Counted from the first letter of the stretch, positions 26,919-36,545 are shown. The stretch is DNA of 64,000 bases from Opitutales bacterium (GCA_022824405.1 JAJDZZ010000012.1:1-64000), one strand, 5' to 3'. The notes: a model not told the origin generated them from the sequence alone. Program-made: numbers and translations.

Positions 26919-28137
26919 GCTTTCGGGGGTCTGCTGGCGCCTCTTTGTCGGTGAGGGTCAAGTAGAGTCGGTCGAGCTTTGAGAAGGTGGATTCCCAGGA
27001 AAAGTGTCGCTCCATGTTGCGCCGCCGCGCATTTTTTTCCACGATCGTTTCCTCGACTTCCCAGATTTGTCTCACCGCTTCGGCCAAGGCCCGGCCCGAA
27101 GTATCGCGCGCCATGATCAGGGGAACTTCGTACTGCAACCCCTCTTCCAGCCCACCGCCTTGGACCGCCAGCACGCGGGTGCCGCAGGCCAGAGCTTCCA
27201 GGGAAACCAAGCCAAATGTTTCACAATTCCCGGCGTGGACCAGTAAATCGGCCGCCGAGTAGAGGTCGGCCAATCGTTCGGGGGAATAGTTGAAAGGCAG
27301 CCAAGTCAGGTAATTCTCTTCCTTTGCCTTGCCATGGACCTCGTCGTGGAGTTCTCCATCCCCCACCAGTAAAAGGTGGTACCGGTTTTGACGGTCTTTC
27401 AGGTGGTCCATCATCCGGAACAGACTGCGAATGTTTTTCTCCCGGGCCAGGCGCCCGACGAAGAGAAGGAGCCGCGTGTCAGGGGGAAGGTCCAGTTCCT
27501 CTAGGATACGCGGCCTGCTGTCGCGCGGATAAAACACCTCCAGGTTCGTGCCCAGAGAAATGGTTTGGAGGTTGCGAATGCCCATTGCCTTGAGCGTTTC
27601 GCGACAGCGCCTGCTCGATACCACGGTGGCGGACATGCGGTTGTACAAACCGACCAGATACTTTTTGATGAGGGGAGAAACCTTGGATTCTATGAATTCC
27701 CCGCAGTATTTGCGCAACGTCCTGTCCAGGGCCCGGGGATAGTCCGAGTGGTAAAATGCGACGATGGGGATATTGTTTTGTCTGGCCGCCGACAGGCCGA
27801 TCCAGGCGGCGCGGTAGGGATCTCCCACTTCGATGATGGCCGGTTCTTCCCTCTTGATGGCGGCAAGGATCTTTCTTCGGTTCATCAGTATCCGGTAGCT
27901 GGCCGAACCGATCAGCTTGGGGCTCTTTATTTCGTAGACTGCGGTCCGGTCTGTCCGGCTGACGGCATCACGGTGGGAAGGAATGATTAGGCAATGGCTG
28001 TGAGGAGTGTGTTTGCGCAGGTATTCGATTTTTTCCTCAACGTAGCGCCTCACCCCACCGCTCATCGGGCTGTAAAATTGAACCACGTCACAGATTTTTA
28101 TCTCCGGGCAACCCATCGGTAGGAAAAGAACGGCCAT
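26884..28137 (-). CDS. Glycosyltransferase family 4 protein
   Basis: About 418 aa from the ATG at 28137. A longer frame runs upstream but has a composition unlike a real N-terminus and overlaps the amt gene region, so it was not used. The GT4 features are PMSGGVRRYVEEKI near the start, LLFVGRLAREKNIRSLFRM in the middle, and CETFGLVSLEALACGTRVLA with the E-x7-E pair. It transfers a sugar from a nucleotide donor, probably to a lipid or polysaccharide in the inner membrane. Confidence 0.87.
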   Translation of the reverse strand: MAVLFLPMGCPEIKICDVVQFYSPMSGGVRRYVEEKIEYLRKHTPHSHCLIIPSHRDAVSRTDRTAVYEIKSPKLIGSASYRILMNRRKILAAIKREEPAIIEVGDPYRAAWIGLSAARQNNIPIVAFYHSDYPRALDRTLRKYCGEFIESKVSPLIKKYLVGLYNRMSATVVSSRRCRETLKAMGIRNLQTISLGTNLEVFYPRDSRPRILEELDLPPDTRLLLFVGRLAREKNIRSLFRMMDHLKDRQNRYHLLLVGDGELHDEVHGKAKEENYLTWLPFNYSPERLADLYSAADLLVHAGNCETFGLVSLEALACGTRVLAVQGGGLEEGLQYEVPLIMARDTSGRALAEAVRQIWEVEETIVEKNARRRNMERHFSWESTFSKLDRLYLTLTDKEAPADPRKHELANPALFTN

Positions 28138-28211
28138 CTTTTTGAGATCATCTGACTGAGGCAATAGATTTTTCGGCCCTGCAGCCTCGCTCCCGGCGGG
28201 GGCTTCCCCCC

Positions 28212-29582
28212 TTAGATCTCGTCCTCTTCTTCCGGCATGAGCACAAATTCGGGGTAGGCGTCGATGCCCAACTCTCCGATATCCTGCCCCAATTGTTCCA
28301 CCTTTTTCGAAACGCGCACTTCGAGGGTCAAAGCCAGGATTTTCCAAAGCAGCCAGGAGGAGACGAAGACGAATACGCCCACCGCCACCACTCCGAGCAA
28401 TTGAACAACGGGATCACCTCCGCCTGCCAGGCAGACCGCCAGGGTGCCCCAGATCCCGGCGAAAAGGTGGGCCGGCACCGCCCCGACTACATCGTCCAGC
28501 TTCATCCTTATCATAAGCTTCATCCCCACCGTGCACAGAGCGCCGCCGATAGCGCCGATGATCACGGCCCAGTAGGGTTCGACCAAATCGGGGCCGGCTG
28601 TGATGGAAACCAAACCGGCGATGGCGCCATTCAGGCCGGTCACCAGATCGGTCTGCCCGAGGATAGGCCGCGAGCAGGCCAAGGCAGCCATGACGCCCGC
28701 CGCCGCGGCCAGGTTGGTATTGACCAGCACGTGGCTCATCCCCACGATGTCGGCCGCGCTTCCGAGGGCCAATTGAGATCCTCCGTTGAAGCCGAACCAA
28801 CCGAACCACAAAATGAAAACCCCCAGGGTTACCGCCAGTATGTTGGAGGGGGGCGTGGGTTTGACCGTGCCGTCGCGGCGAAATTTTCCCAAGCGCGGAC
28901 CGACGACCATGGCCCCCGCCAGGGCGGCCCAGCCACCGGTGCTATGCACGATGGTCGATCCGGCAAAATCCTTGAACCCCATCTGGTAGAGCCAGCCCTC
29001 GCCCCAGGTCCATGCCCCGACGATGGGGTAGATGATGGCGGTCAGCGCCAGAATAAAGAGGAAAAACGACCACATCTTGACCCGTTCGGCCAAGGTGCCG
29101 GAGACGATGGAAGCGGTGGTGGCCACAAAAACCATCTGGAAAAACCAGTCCGACATGGTGGAGTAGCCGTTCTCGATCACGGCCATCTTGGCTTCCGCAT
29201 TGCCCGCTACCAGGGCGATGTCATCGGGGGAGGGCCCGTAGAGGAAGGTGAACGAGCCCATTACTTTCCCCACGTCGACGTACATGAGGTTGTAACCGAG
29301 GAAGTAGTAGGCGAGCCCGGCGATCGAGTACAAACCGAGATTCTTGAGGCAAATCATGGATGCGTTCTTGGTGCGGACCGAACCGGCCTCGAGCATGGTG
29401 AAACCAGCGCACATCCACATCACCAGCGCCCCCCAAACCAGAAATGAGAAGGTGTTGAAGATGAATTGTACCTCCATGTCGACGGCGGCGTGCACGGTAG
29501 CCGTGCCGATAGTCAAGATACCGATTATGGCAAGGGCCCTCACTGCCAAGGGAACTCTATTCTTTTGCGGGAAGGCTTTCAT
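28212..29582 (-). CDS. amt: Ammonium transporter, Amt family
   Basis: 456 aa. A signal-like N-terminal helix is followed by the 11-helix Amt core. Landmarks are AGFTMLEAGSVRTKN, FKDFAGSTIVHSTGGWAAL and GAVPAHLFAGIWGTLAV, which includes the second pore histidine. It conducts ammonium across the inner membrane. The usual partner glnK is not adjacent. It lies 61 bases downstream of the histidine kinase gene on the same strand, so read-through from the sensor operon is possible. Confidence 0.94.
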   Translation of the reverse strand: MKAFPQKNRVPLAVRALAIIGILTIGTATVHAAVDMEVQFIFNTFSFLVWGALVMWMCAGFTMLEAGSVRTKNASMICLKNLGLYSIAGLAYYFLGYNLMYVDVGKVMGSFTFLYGPSPDDIALVAGNAEAKMAVIENGYSTMSDWFFQMVFVATTASIVSGTLAERVKMWSFFLFILALTAIIYPIVGAWTWGEGWLYQMGFKDFAGSTIVHSTGGWAALAGAMVVGPRLGKFRRDGTVKPTPPSNILAVTLGVFILWFGWFGFNGGSQLALGSAADIVGMSHVLVNTNLAAAAGVMAALACSRPILGQTDLVTGLNGAIAGLVSITAGPDLVEPYWAVIIGAIGGALCTVGMKLMIRMKLDDVVGAVPAHLFAGIWGTLAVCLAGGGDPVVQLLGVVAVGVFVFVSSWLLWKILALTLEVRVSKKVEQLGQDIGELGIDAYPEFVLMPEEEDEI

Positions 29583-29643
29583 GGGGGCTCATGTTTTTTG
29601 TCACATGGAGGGCAGATGTTCAATAAAAATTCTTATCCTCGGT

Positions 29644-31806
29644 CTAGGAAATAGGCTTCAGGGGCAATTCGACAATCATTTCGGTGAACTGGCCGGGTTC
29701 GGATTCAACCCGGATGGCGCCACCCTGCTCGCGCACGATGTCGTTGGACAACGCCAGACCGAGGCCGGTGCCCTGGTCCGTAGGCTTGGTGGTGAAGAAG
29801 GGGTTGAAAATTTTATCGACGACGTGAGGTGGAATCCCGGAGCCATTGTCCCGGACCATTACCTCGAGGCGGTTGTCCAAGCGCCGGGTGGCCATGGTAA
29901 GGGTGGGTTCGTAATCCTCCCCACCGCCGCCGGCGCGTCGTTTCTCGTCCGTGGCGTAGCAGGCGTTGCTCACCAGATTGAGAAAGACGCGGCCCATATC
30001 CTGGGGCACGACCTCGACCAGGCCAGCCTCCGGATCGAAATCCTTTTCGATAGTCAGGTTGAAATTCGGGTCGCTGGCCCGGGCGCTGTGGTAGGCGAGC
30101 CTGGCGTGTTCGTCGAGCAGGCGGTTGATATCGGTGGGTTGTCGGTCGCCCCCGCCACGGCCCATGGACAACATGGCGTGCACAATTGCGTTGGCCCGCT
30201 CCCCGTGTTGGCAGATGCGTTCGAGGTTTCCGGTGAGATCCTCACAAATTTCCTCAATTATCTCCTTTGGCTCCTCTCCCAACTTCACTTCGCTCTCGCC
30301 CAGGACTTCCTGCAATTCCTCCAGCAACTCGGTCGAAACCTCCGAGAAATTCTTCACAAAATTGAGGGGGTTCTTGATCTCATGGGCCACCCCCGCCGTA
30401 AGTTCCCCAAGGGCCGCCAGTTTCTCCCGCATGACGATCTGGTCCTGGGCCCGCCTCAAGTCGGCCAGCACTTTTTCGAGTTGCTCGTTTTTGCCCTGCA
30501 ACTCTTCAGCCAGTTTTTCCACCAGGTTCAGGCGCTGCACCTCCAGGGCGTGGCGGCGGAAGACTTCGAGGGCAGCAGCCATGTCGGCGACTTCGTCGCG
30601 GCCGCTGATATCGACCTCGGTCTCCAGATCGCCCGAGGCCATGCTTCGCATCCGACTGGAGAGCCGTTCCAAACGGCGCAAGAGGACCCGGCCGACGAAG
30701 AGATAAGCTATCAAAAGAGCTCCCACAATGCTGACAATGTTCAGAGCCAACAGCAGGCGTTGTCCCGTGAGGATGGCATCGGAGGAAGCGCGGGTGGCTT
30801 CCTCCGCCCTAATGCGGGCCGCCCCCACCAACCCCTCCACGTCGGCCAGCAAGTCGATGGCGAGACTGCGATTGCGCGCCAGCAGATCCTGTTGACGCGC
30901 GGCCAATTCGAGTTCGCGGCTGCGCAGGTTGAATCCGCTTTCCTGGCCCAACCCCATCTGGAAAAGCCGCTCGAAAGCCTGGGCGATCCGGGTGAGGGCG
31001 GGGGACGCTCCAATCACCGACTGTCTCTGCTCGACCCGGCCCGCAGCCGCTTCAAAGCGCTCCCGAAGAGGCTCGATCAAGGCTGCATCCGCCAAGTTGA
31101 AAGCGCTAGCCAGGAGCTGATTGGCGATAGTGGCGTCCCCGTGCAAATCGGCCAAGTGGCGGTAGCGGTCGAACTCCGCCTCGGAGAAGTGTTCCTGGCG
31201 CGGGCTGGCCTCTTCGTCCAGCGTCCGATAGCCTGTCATGGCGAAGAACAATTGATCGTCGATGGCAGGAATCAGGAGGTTGTCCATTTCGGCCCGCACC
31301 TCGGCCAATTCCACCCGCAGGGCGGCGCTTTGAGCGCTCAGGGCAAACCGTTCCGCCACCGAACGGTTAATGGACGCGATGTTCGCAATCAGCGCGGCGC
31401 CATTTGCGCGAATGTTGGCGAAAAGCTCCTCTTCTCCCCTTTGCCGGGTCAGGGCGGTCAACTGCGCTTCGAAAGCGGTCAGGGTCGTCAACTGCGCTTC
31501 GAAAGCGTCCTGCTCGGAGGCAATTTCCGCGGCCACCCTGGCAAAATCCTCCGGGGTAGCCGCCGCCGCCAAGCGTGGGGCCGCAGCGGTCAGGGCGCCG
31601 CTTCGCTGAGCGACGCCAAATGCGGCCGCCATCTCCGGAACGCTTTCTTCGTTGACGTGGCTTTGGGCCTCGCCCACCCGATTGAAGGAGTACCAGCCCA
31701 CCAGACTAGCGCCCATGGTGAGGACAACGGCGCCGCCTATGCCCATGTAGAGCTGAGCGGAAATACGGAAGCGATTTTCCAGCAGGCGTTTGAGTTGGCC
31801 GGTCAT
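29644..31806 (-). CDS. Sensor histidine kinase with large helical periplasmic domain
   Basis: 720 aa. Two membrane helices (about 18-40 and 352-372) enclose a long all-helical periplasmic sensor of the TorS type. A HAMP domain (about 372-425), a coiled coil and the kinase core follow, with His475 in LTAGVAHEIKNPLN, the N box NLVSNACYA, and G boxes DNGSGIP and GTGLGLAL. Its start overlaps the stop of the periplasmic binding protein gene by four bases, so that protein is the probable ligand receptor. The receiver partner is probably the REC-PP2C protein in the same operon. Confidence 0.92.
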   Translation of the reverse strand: MTGQLKRLLENRFRISAQLYMGIGGAVVLTMGASLVGWYSFNRVGEAQSHVNEESVPEMAAAFGVAQRSGALTAAAPRLAAAATPEDFARVAAEIASEQDAFEAQLTTLTAFEAQLTALTRQRGEEELFANIRANGAALIANIASINRSVAERFALSAQSAALRVELAEVRAEMDNLLIPAIDDQLFFAMTGYRTLDEEASPRQEHFSEAEFDRYRHLADLHGDATIANQLLASAFNLADAALIEPLRERFEAAAGRVEQRQSVIGASPALTRIAQAFERLFQMGLGQESGFNLRSRELELAARQQDLLARNRSLAIDLLADVEGLVGAARIRAEEATRASSDAILTGQRLLLALNIVSIVGALLIAYLFVGRVLLRRLERLSSRMRSMASGDLETEVDISGRDEVADMAAALEVFRRHALEVQRLNLVEKLAEELQGKNEQLEKVLADLRRAQDQIVMREKLAALGELTAGVAHEIKNPLNFVKNFSEVSTELLEELQEVLGESEVKLGEEPKEIIEEICEDLTGNLERICQHGERANAIVHAMLSMGRGGGDRQPTDINRLLDEHARLAYHSARASDPNFNLTIEKDFDPEAGLVEVVPQDMGRVFLNLVSNACYATDEKRRAGGGGEDYEPTLTMATRRLDNRLEVMVRDNGSGIPPHVVDKIFNPFFTTKPTDQGTGLGLALSNDIVREQGGAIRVESEPGQFTEMIVELPLKPIS
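31449..31508. repeat. 30-bp tandem duplication in the sensor kinase gene
   Basis: Two copies of a 30-bp unit (31449-31478 and 31479-31508) differ at very few positions. They encode the repeated FEAQLTTLTA / FEAQLTALT stretch (about residues 102-120) in the periplasmic helical domain. The in-frame duplication adds ten residues to a helix and looks recent. Confidence 0.75.
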
Positions 31807-32969
31807 GGCCGCATCGCGTCGCGTAGGGAATGGATGGGACGATAGGCGCCGTCGTTCCCGATTGCGGTCAGGAAAACCGCGTCTGAACCCTGATGATCAT
31901 CCTCGCCGTAACGGAGCGCGAAACCTCCGAGGTCGATGGGTTCGGCGCTGCGCAAACTCTCGAGAAATCGAGCCCGGTCGACCTCCGGGCCGCAGCGTTC
32001 CAAGGCGGAAATTGCCAACCGCCCCGCCAGATAGCCTTCCAAAGAGACAAACCCCGGGGTGGCCTCCGCATCGTAGTTTGCCAAGGCGTGACGGTAAGCG
32101 ACGACGACGGGGAGCGAATCATCGGCCGGGAAGGGCACCACTTGGGTGACAAAGACTCCCGTGCCGCCAGGGCCTAGTTCCTTGGCCAAGGCATTGCTTC
32201 CCACAAAGGAGATGGTAATAAAGACGGGGTCCCAGCCCGTGTGACGGGCCCAGGCGATGAAGGTTGCCACCGGCTTATAGGCCCCGACCAGGATCACTGC
32301 GCCGGGGTCCGCCGTCCAAAGGTCGAGCAAGGCCGTCTTTATCGCAGTGGTGTTGCGCGGATAAACCCCTATCGCCGCCGGCGCCATACCACGACGCTGA
32401 AGTGCTTTCAAGGCGCCCCGGTAACCGGCCCGGCCAAAGGAGTCGTCCTGGTACATGACTGCGATGCGCTCGATGCCCAGGTCCGCGGTCAAACGAGCTA
32501 CCATGGCCTCCGTTTCCTGGTCGTAGGAGGCCCGCAGGTTGATCACGTTGCGCCACGTCGGCTCGCGCAGAAAGGCCGCTCCCGTAAACGGGGCGATGTA
32601 GGGGACTCCGGCGGCGGCGGCTACCGGGGCGGCCGAACGCGAAGTGGGGGTGCCGACTGCCCCGATCAGGGCAAATACCTCATTCTGTTCGATCAGTTGC
32701 CGGGTATTGACAATGGCGGCCTCGGGTTCATAGGCGTCGTCCTTGGAGAGCAGTTCCAACTGCCGGCCGTGTATGCCGCCTCGCTCATTGGCTTCGGCAA
32801 AGGCAGCCTGGATCCCGAGCCTCATGTTCTTGCCCAGTTCCTGGGCGGGCCCGCTGAAGGCGGCCGATTGCCCGAAAAGGATTCGTTCTCCGGAAGGGGC
32901 GGACGTTCCCTCCAGGCCAACACCCGCAATGGCTGCCAGCCCGGCGAGGAAGGCGCCCGCGAGCCTCAT
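31803..32969 (-). CDS. Periplasmic ligand-binding protein, branched-chain amino acid type
   Basis: 388 aa. A signal peptide (about 1-25) precedes a Peripla_BP_6 fold: AFSGPAQELGKNMRLGIQAAF, then LIGAVGTPTSRSAAPVA, YIAPFTGAAFLRE and VMYQDDSFGRAGYRGAL. These proteins usually feed ABC importers, but no permease or ATPase of that family is adjacent. Instead it overlaps the histidine kinase gene, so it is probably the detachable sensing subunit. A related protein is encoded at 41872-43188. Confidence 0.88.
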   Translation of the reverse strand: MRLAGAFLAGLAAIAGVGLEGTSAPSGERILFGQSAAFSGPAQELGKNMRLGIQAAFAEANERGGIHGRQLELLSKDDAYEPEAAIVNTRQLIEQNEVFALIGAVGTPTSRSAAPVAAAAGVPYIAPFTGAAFLREPTWRNVINLRASYDQETEAMVARLTADLGIERIAVMYQDDSFGRAGYRGALKALQRRGMAPAAIGVYPRNTTAIKTALLDLWTADPGAVILVGAYKPVATFIAWARHTGWDPVFITISFVGSNALAKELGPGGTGVFVTQVVPFPADDSLPVVVAYRHALANYDAEATPGFVSLEGYLAGRLAISALERCGPEVDRARFLESLRSAEPIDLGGFALRYGEDDHQGSDAVFLTAIGNDGAYRPIHSLRDAMRP

Positions 32970-33388
32970 TTTTCCCTCCTCTTGATGAGGGTGAGGTGAT
33001 TTCGGCCCTGCTCCCGCCGATACTTGATTTCATCCATCAGGTGGTGGACCAGATAAATTCCAAGGCCTCCAATGGGCCGGTTTTCCAGCTTCGAGGTCAG
33101 ATCGGGTTCGGGGTTGTCCTTCAGGGGATTAAAAGCCGGGGCGTCGTCCACTATCTCTACGGTCAGCTTGTCGGCCTCCCAATTCAGATCGATTTCGATC
33201 TCGTGATTCGGGTCTCCCCCGTAGCCGTAGTTGATGACGTTGACGACCAATTCCTCCAGGACCAGGTTGACCTGATATACCAGGTCGGGAGGCCAATCCG
33301 CCTCTTTTTCCAATTCCTTGATCACGGACTGAATCCTCTCCAATTCCCGGAGGTCTGAGGCAAATCGCAGTGACCGTTTCAGGTTCAT
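32966..33388 (-). CDS. RsbW-like anti-sigma factor / serine kinase
   Basis: 140 aa HATPase_c protein. The N box is NLVLEELVVNVINYGY (Glu45/46, Asn50), the first G box is DDAPAFNP with Ala in place of the usual Gly, and the second is RPIGGLGIYLVHHLMDE. Such kinases phosphorylate a STAS antagonist and sequester a target such as a sigma factor. It overlaps the binding-protein gene by four bases downstream and the phosphatase gene by four bases upstream. No sigma factor gene is nearby, so the target is open. Confidence 0.9.
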   Translation of the reverse strand: MNLKRSLRFASDLRELERIQSVIKELEKEADWPPDLVYQVNLVLEELVVNVINYGYGGDPNHEIEIDLNWEADKLTVEIVDDAPAFNPLKDNPEPDLTSKLENRPIGGLGIYLVHHLMDEIKYRREQGRNHLTLIKRREK

Positions 33389-34560
33389 GGAGCACGCTCG
33401 CTGTGCCTGAGGGTCAAACAGGTGATATCGTCGAATTGGGGCCTTTCCCCGGCAAATGCGTGCACCGCCGCGAAAATAGCCTGGTTGGCCACGCGGGCAT
33501 TATGGGAGCCTGCCACTTCCAATACCTGCTGCAACCGGTCGAGCCCGAACTCCTCGTCGCTACTGTTCATCGCTTCAGTGACCCCGTCGGTGTAAAGCAC
33601 GAGGCTGTCGCCAGGGGACAAAGAAATCGTTTTCTCCTGGTAAGTCAGATTTGGGACTACCCCCAGCGCGATCCCGTCGGTGGAAGGCAAAAGGGTGGAA
33701 CGGCCGTCCGCATGGACCAGTAGCGGGGGATTGTGCCCGCCATTGGCATATACCAGGGTTCCCCTGGCCGGATCGAACACGGCAAAAAACATGGTGACGA
33801 ACAGCCCCGCCTGGTTGTCTTCTTCCAACAGTTGGTTTACAACGCCCAACACCTTGGCCGGGGATGGATCGCCGATGGCGGCCCCTTTCAGCAAGGTGCG
33901 GCAGGACATCATGAACAAGGCCGCCGGGACCCCTTTGTCCGAAACGTCGCCGATGGCCAACCCGAGGTGTCCCTTGTCCAGGTTTACAATATCGAAGAAA
34001 TCGCCTCCCACGTCGCGCGCCGGCTCCATGCTGCCATATATCTGGCAGCCGACTCTCTCGGGGAAAGTGGACGGAAGAATCGATTGCTGCATTTGATGGG
34101 CGACGTCCAACTCGTTTTGCAGCGACACCAGCTTGTCGCGGGAAGCCAAGGCTTCACGCCACAGGGTCAGGTGGTGTAACGTGCGGTCGATGGTAACCCT
34201 CAGGTCCTTGAAGTCGATCGGCTTGGTGACAAAGTCGAAAGCTCCCCGGTTCATGGCGGTGCGGATATTTTGCATGTCGCCATAGGCGGAGACGACCACG
34301 GAACGAATATTGGGATCTACTTTTGAAATCTGTTCCAGGAGGGTGAGGCCGTCCATTTTCGGCATGTTGATATCGGTCAGCACCATGTCGATTTCCGGGT
34401 CATCGTTCAATTTTTCGAGGGCTTCCACGCCGTTTTGGGCAAAGACGAAAAAAAAGCGGCCAGTCCGGACTTGGCGCCGCATGCGCTGCCGCACCAAATG
34501 TTCCAGGTCAGGTTCGTCGTCGACCACGAGGATCTTGTAAGGCGCTTGCGTCATTTCCAA
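33385..34560 (-). CDS. Response regulator fused to a SpoIIE/RsbU-type PP2C phosphatase
   Basis: 391 aa. The receiver domain (about 8-125) has Asp63 in VLTDINMPKMDG as the phosphorylation site, Ser91 and Lys113. A coiled linker leads to the PP2C domain (about 185-385) with metal-binding ARDVGGDFFDI and IGDVSDKGVPAALFM. A phosphorylated receiver would activate dephosphorylation of the STAS protein. It is the logical output of the histidine kinase encoded at 29644-31806. Confidence 0.92.
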   Translation of the reverse strand: MEMTQAPYKILVVDDEPDLEHLVRQRMRRQVRTGRFFFVFAQNGVEALEKLNDDPEIDMVLTDINMPKMDGLTLLEQISKVDPNIRSVVVSAYGDMQNIRTAMNRGAFDFVTKPIDFKDLRVTIDRTLHHLTLWREALASRDKLVSLQNELDVAHQMQQSILPSTFPERVGCQIYGSMEPARDVGGDFFDIVNLDKGHLGLAIGDVSDKGVPAALFMMSCRTLLKGAAIGDPSPAKVLGVVNQLLEEDNQAGLFVTMFFAVFDPARGTLVYANGGHNPPLLVHADGRSTLLPSTDGIALGVVPNLTYQEKTISLSPGDSLVLYTDGVTEAMNSSDEEFGLDRLQQVLEVAGSHNARVANQAIFAAVHAFAGERPQFDDITCLTLRHSERAP

Positions 34561-34663
34561 TTACTTCAGGATTGTCAGGTGGTGGAAGGTCCAAGTCCTA
34601 TCCATACGGGGATTCGGACCGGAAACATGCCGAATTTCCATGGGACTAGCGAAAAGCGCCCTC

Positions 34664-34990
34664 CTAATCCTCCATCACTTCCATCAGGGAGCCGTAAATC
34701 GGTATGATTTTGTCGAATCCGCTGATTTCAAAGACTTCCCGAATCGGATCGGACAGGGAGCACAGGGCGAATTCCGCGCCTTTGTTCCGAAGCGCCTTGG
34801 CTACCAGCAAGAGGACTCGCAGCCCGGAACTGCTGATATAGGAAAGCGCCCCGAGATCCAGGATTACCTTACTGTCGTCGCCGATGGCGCCGCTCAGGGC
34901 CTGCTCGAATTCGCGTGCGTTGGCGCTATCGACCCGGCCTGTTACCTTGGCAATTAAAGTTTCATTTTTTCGTTCGACATCAATGTCCAT
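34664..34990 (-). CDS. STAS-domain anti-anti-sigma factor
   Basis: 108 aa from the ATG at 34990; a longer frame to 35029 exists but the shorter matches family length. The STAS core reads KVILDLGALSYISSSGLRVLL, with Ser54 or Ser55 at the position phosphorylated by RsbW kinases in relatives. It would be the switch element acted on by the kinase at 32966-33388 and the phosphatase at 33385-34560. It is the first gene of the operon; 103 bases separate it from the phosphatase gene. Confidence 0.9.
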   Translation of the reverse strand: MDIDVERKNETLIAKVTGRVDSANAREFEQALSGAIGDDSKVILDLGALSYISSSGLRVLLLVAKALRNKGAEFALCSLSDPIREVFEISGFDKIIPIYGSLMEVMED

Positions 34991-35411
34991 TTTATCAAAG
35001 CGTCCCAGGGTTACTCCAAATTGTTCCAAGTCCTAAACCTTTATATCAATTTGACCAAAGGAAACATGAAGGTGGCTACGGGGCGAGGTCAAGGGATAAA
35101 TCCATGTCCTTGGCAGCCTTCCCTGCGTCCCGGACCGCTTGCCCCTATGCCGGAAAATCCGGTCTTGACCGTCAGGGCAATTCAATCTGGGTTGGTTCCA
35201 TCGACCAACACAAGACATGGAGCCCGTATTGACCATCTGCCATGCCTCGACACATCATTGACTTCCTTGGTGGAATCGGCCTTCATCGCAGCCGGTTCGA
35301 TAGACCCCGGGAAGGGGAAAGGACGAGAACGCGATCCGGGCAATCCGCCGAAAGAAGGGCGGGGTTTACGAACCCGACCGCCGTATCTCCCCCGAATCCG
35401 GTTATAGCAAA
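34991..35411. other. Divergent intergenic region between the STAS and ABC importer operons
   Basis: No gene is supported in these 421 bases. A TATAAA-like minus-strand -10 lies at 35040-35045 (rc) ahead of the STAS gene, with a weak -35. A short hairpin, GTTGGT at 35191-35196 paired with ACCAAC at 35204-35209, could be an operator half-site pair. The region must contain promoters for both operons. Confidence 0.4.
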
Positions 35412-36545
35412 ATGGCGATAGGGGTTTCCGCATCTGAGCCCAATAGGCGGGTCCATATAGCTTTCCACCACGTGGTAAAGAGCTATGACGGACGTACCCA
35501 GGTGGTAAAGGATCTCAATTTGGAAATCCGGCGCGGGGAGTTCCTGACCCTCCTCGGTCCATCCGGATCGGGTAAGACGACTTGCCTGATGATGCTGGCG
35601 GGGTTCGAGGCCATCACCTCCGGGAACATATCCATCGACGGTCGCCCCATTCACGACATCGCCCCCCATAAACGCGGTATCGGAATGGTTTTCCAACACT
35701 ATGCCCTCTTTCCGCATTTGACCGTGGGCAAGAACCTGGCCTTCCCCCTGGAAGTCAGAGGGATTGGCCCGTCGGAGCGGAAAAGCCGGGTGCGGCGGGC
35801 TTTGCAACTTGTTCGCCTTGAAGGGCTTGAGAAAAGGAAACCCGCCAACCTTTCCGGCGGCCAGCAACAGCGGGTAGCCATTGCCCGGGCTCTCGTCTTC
35901 GAACCGGAAATTGTCCTCATGGACGAACCCCTGGGCGCGCTGGACCGGCGACTTCGCGAGGAAATGCAGTACGAAATACGACGCATTCACCGGCAACTCG
36001 GCGTGACCATGGTATACGTGACCCACGATCAGCAGGAGGCCATGGTTCTGTCCAATAGAGTGGCTGTATTTCGAGATGGACGAATCGAGCAGATCGCCGC
36101 CCCGGAAACCCTCTACGAGGAACCTGGCGGCGTCTTTGTTTCATCCTTCATCGGAGACAATAACGTGCTTTATGGGGAAGTTACGGAAGTGCGGGGAAAC
36201 GAAATTTGTCACGTATCCATCGGGCAGGACCGCGACGTCGTGGCATTCGCCGGGGTGGCGACTCGACCGGGGGAACCGGTGTGGATTGCCATCCGGCCCG
36301 AACGGGTGGGAATTGCCACCTCGGACAATCAGTACTCCAACCAGTTCGATGCCACGGTTAACGACATCGTCTTTATGGGCGACCATTTGAGGCTCCACGT
36401 CGAAACCTGTGGTATCCCCAATCTCGTATTGAAAATTCCCAATATCGTCGGACACGGCGCCGTTCTGCCGGGAGACGACATTCAGATCGGATGGGCTGCT
36501 CTGGATTGCCGCGCCCTTTCCATGGAATCCAAAAACAACATATGA
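35412..36545 (+). CDS. ABC importer ATPase, PotA/FbpC type
   Basis: 377 aa. Walker A GPSGSGKTT, Q-loop VFQHYALFPHLTVG, signature NLSGGQQQRVAIARAL and Walker B IVLMDEPLGALD are intact. The C-terminal TOBE domain (about 285-370) fits the spermidine/putrescine group. It energises the importer formed with the two permeases downstream. No clear ribosome-binding site precedes the ATG. Its stop overlaps the binding-protein start (ATGA). Confidence 0.92.
   Translation: MAIGVSASEPNRRVHIAFHHVVKSYDGRTQVVKDLNLEIRRGEFLTLLGPSGSGKTTCLMMLAGFEAITSGNISIDGRPIHDIAPHKRGIGMVFQHYALFPHLTVGKNLAFPLEVRGIGPSERKSRVRRALQLVRLEGLEKRKPANLSGGQQQRVAIARALVFEPEIVLMDEPLGALDRRLREEMQYEIRRIHRQLGVTMVYVTHDQQEAMVLSNRVAVFRDGRIEQIAAPETLYEEPGGVFVSSFIGDNNVLYGEVTEVRGNEICHVSIGQDRDVVAFAGVATRPGEPVWIAIRPERVGIATSDNQYSNQFDATVNDIVFMGDHLRLHVETCGIPNLVLKIPNIVGHGAVLPGDDIQIGWAALDCRALSMESKNNI

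Noticed and set aside
28138-28347. 70-residue N-terminal extension of the GT4 glycosyltransferase
   Set aside because: Arg/Gly-rich and unlike any GT4 N-terminus, and it overlaps the amt gene end; the ATG at 28137 is preferred.
29344-31845. 833-codon plus-strand frame opposite the histidine kinase
   Set aside because: The kinase frame has all catalytic boxes; the opposite frame is an antisense artefact.
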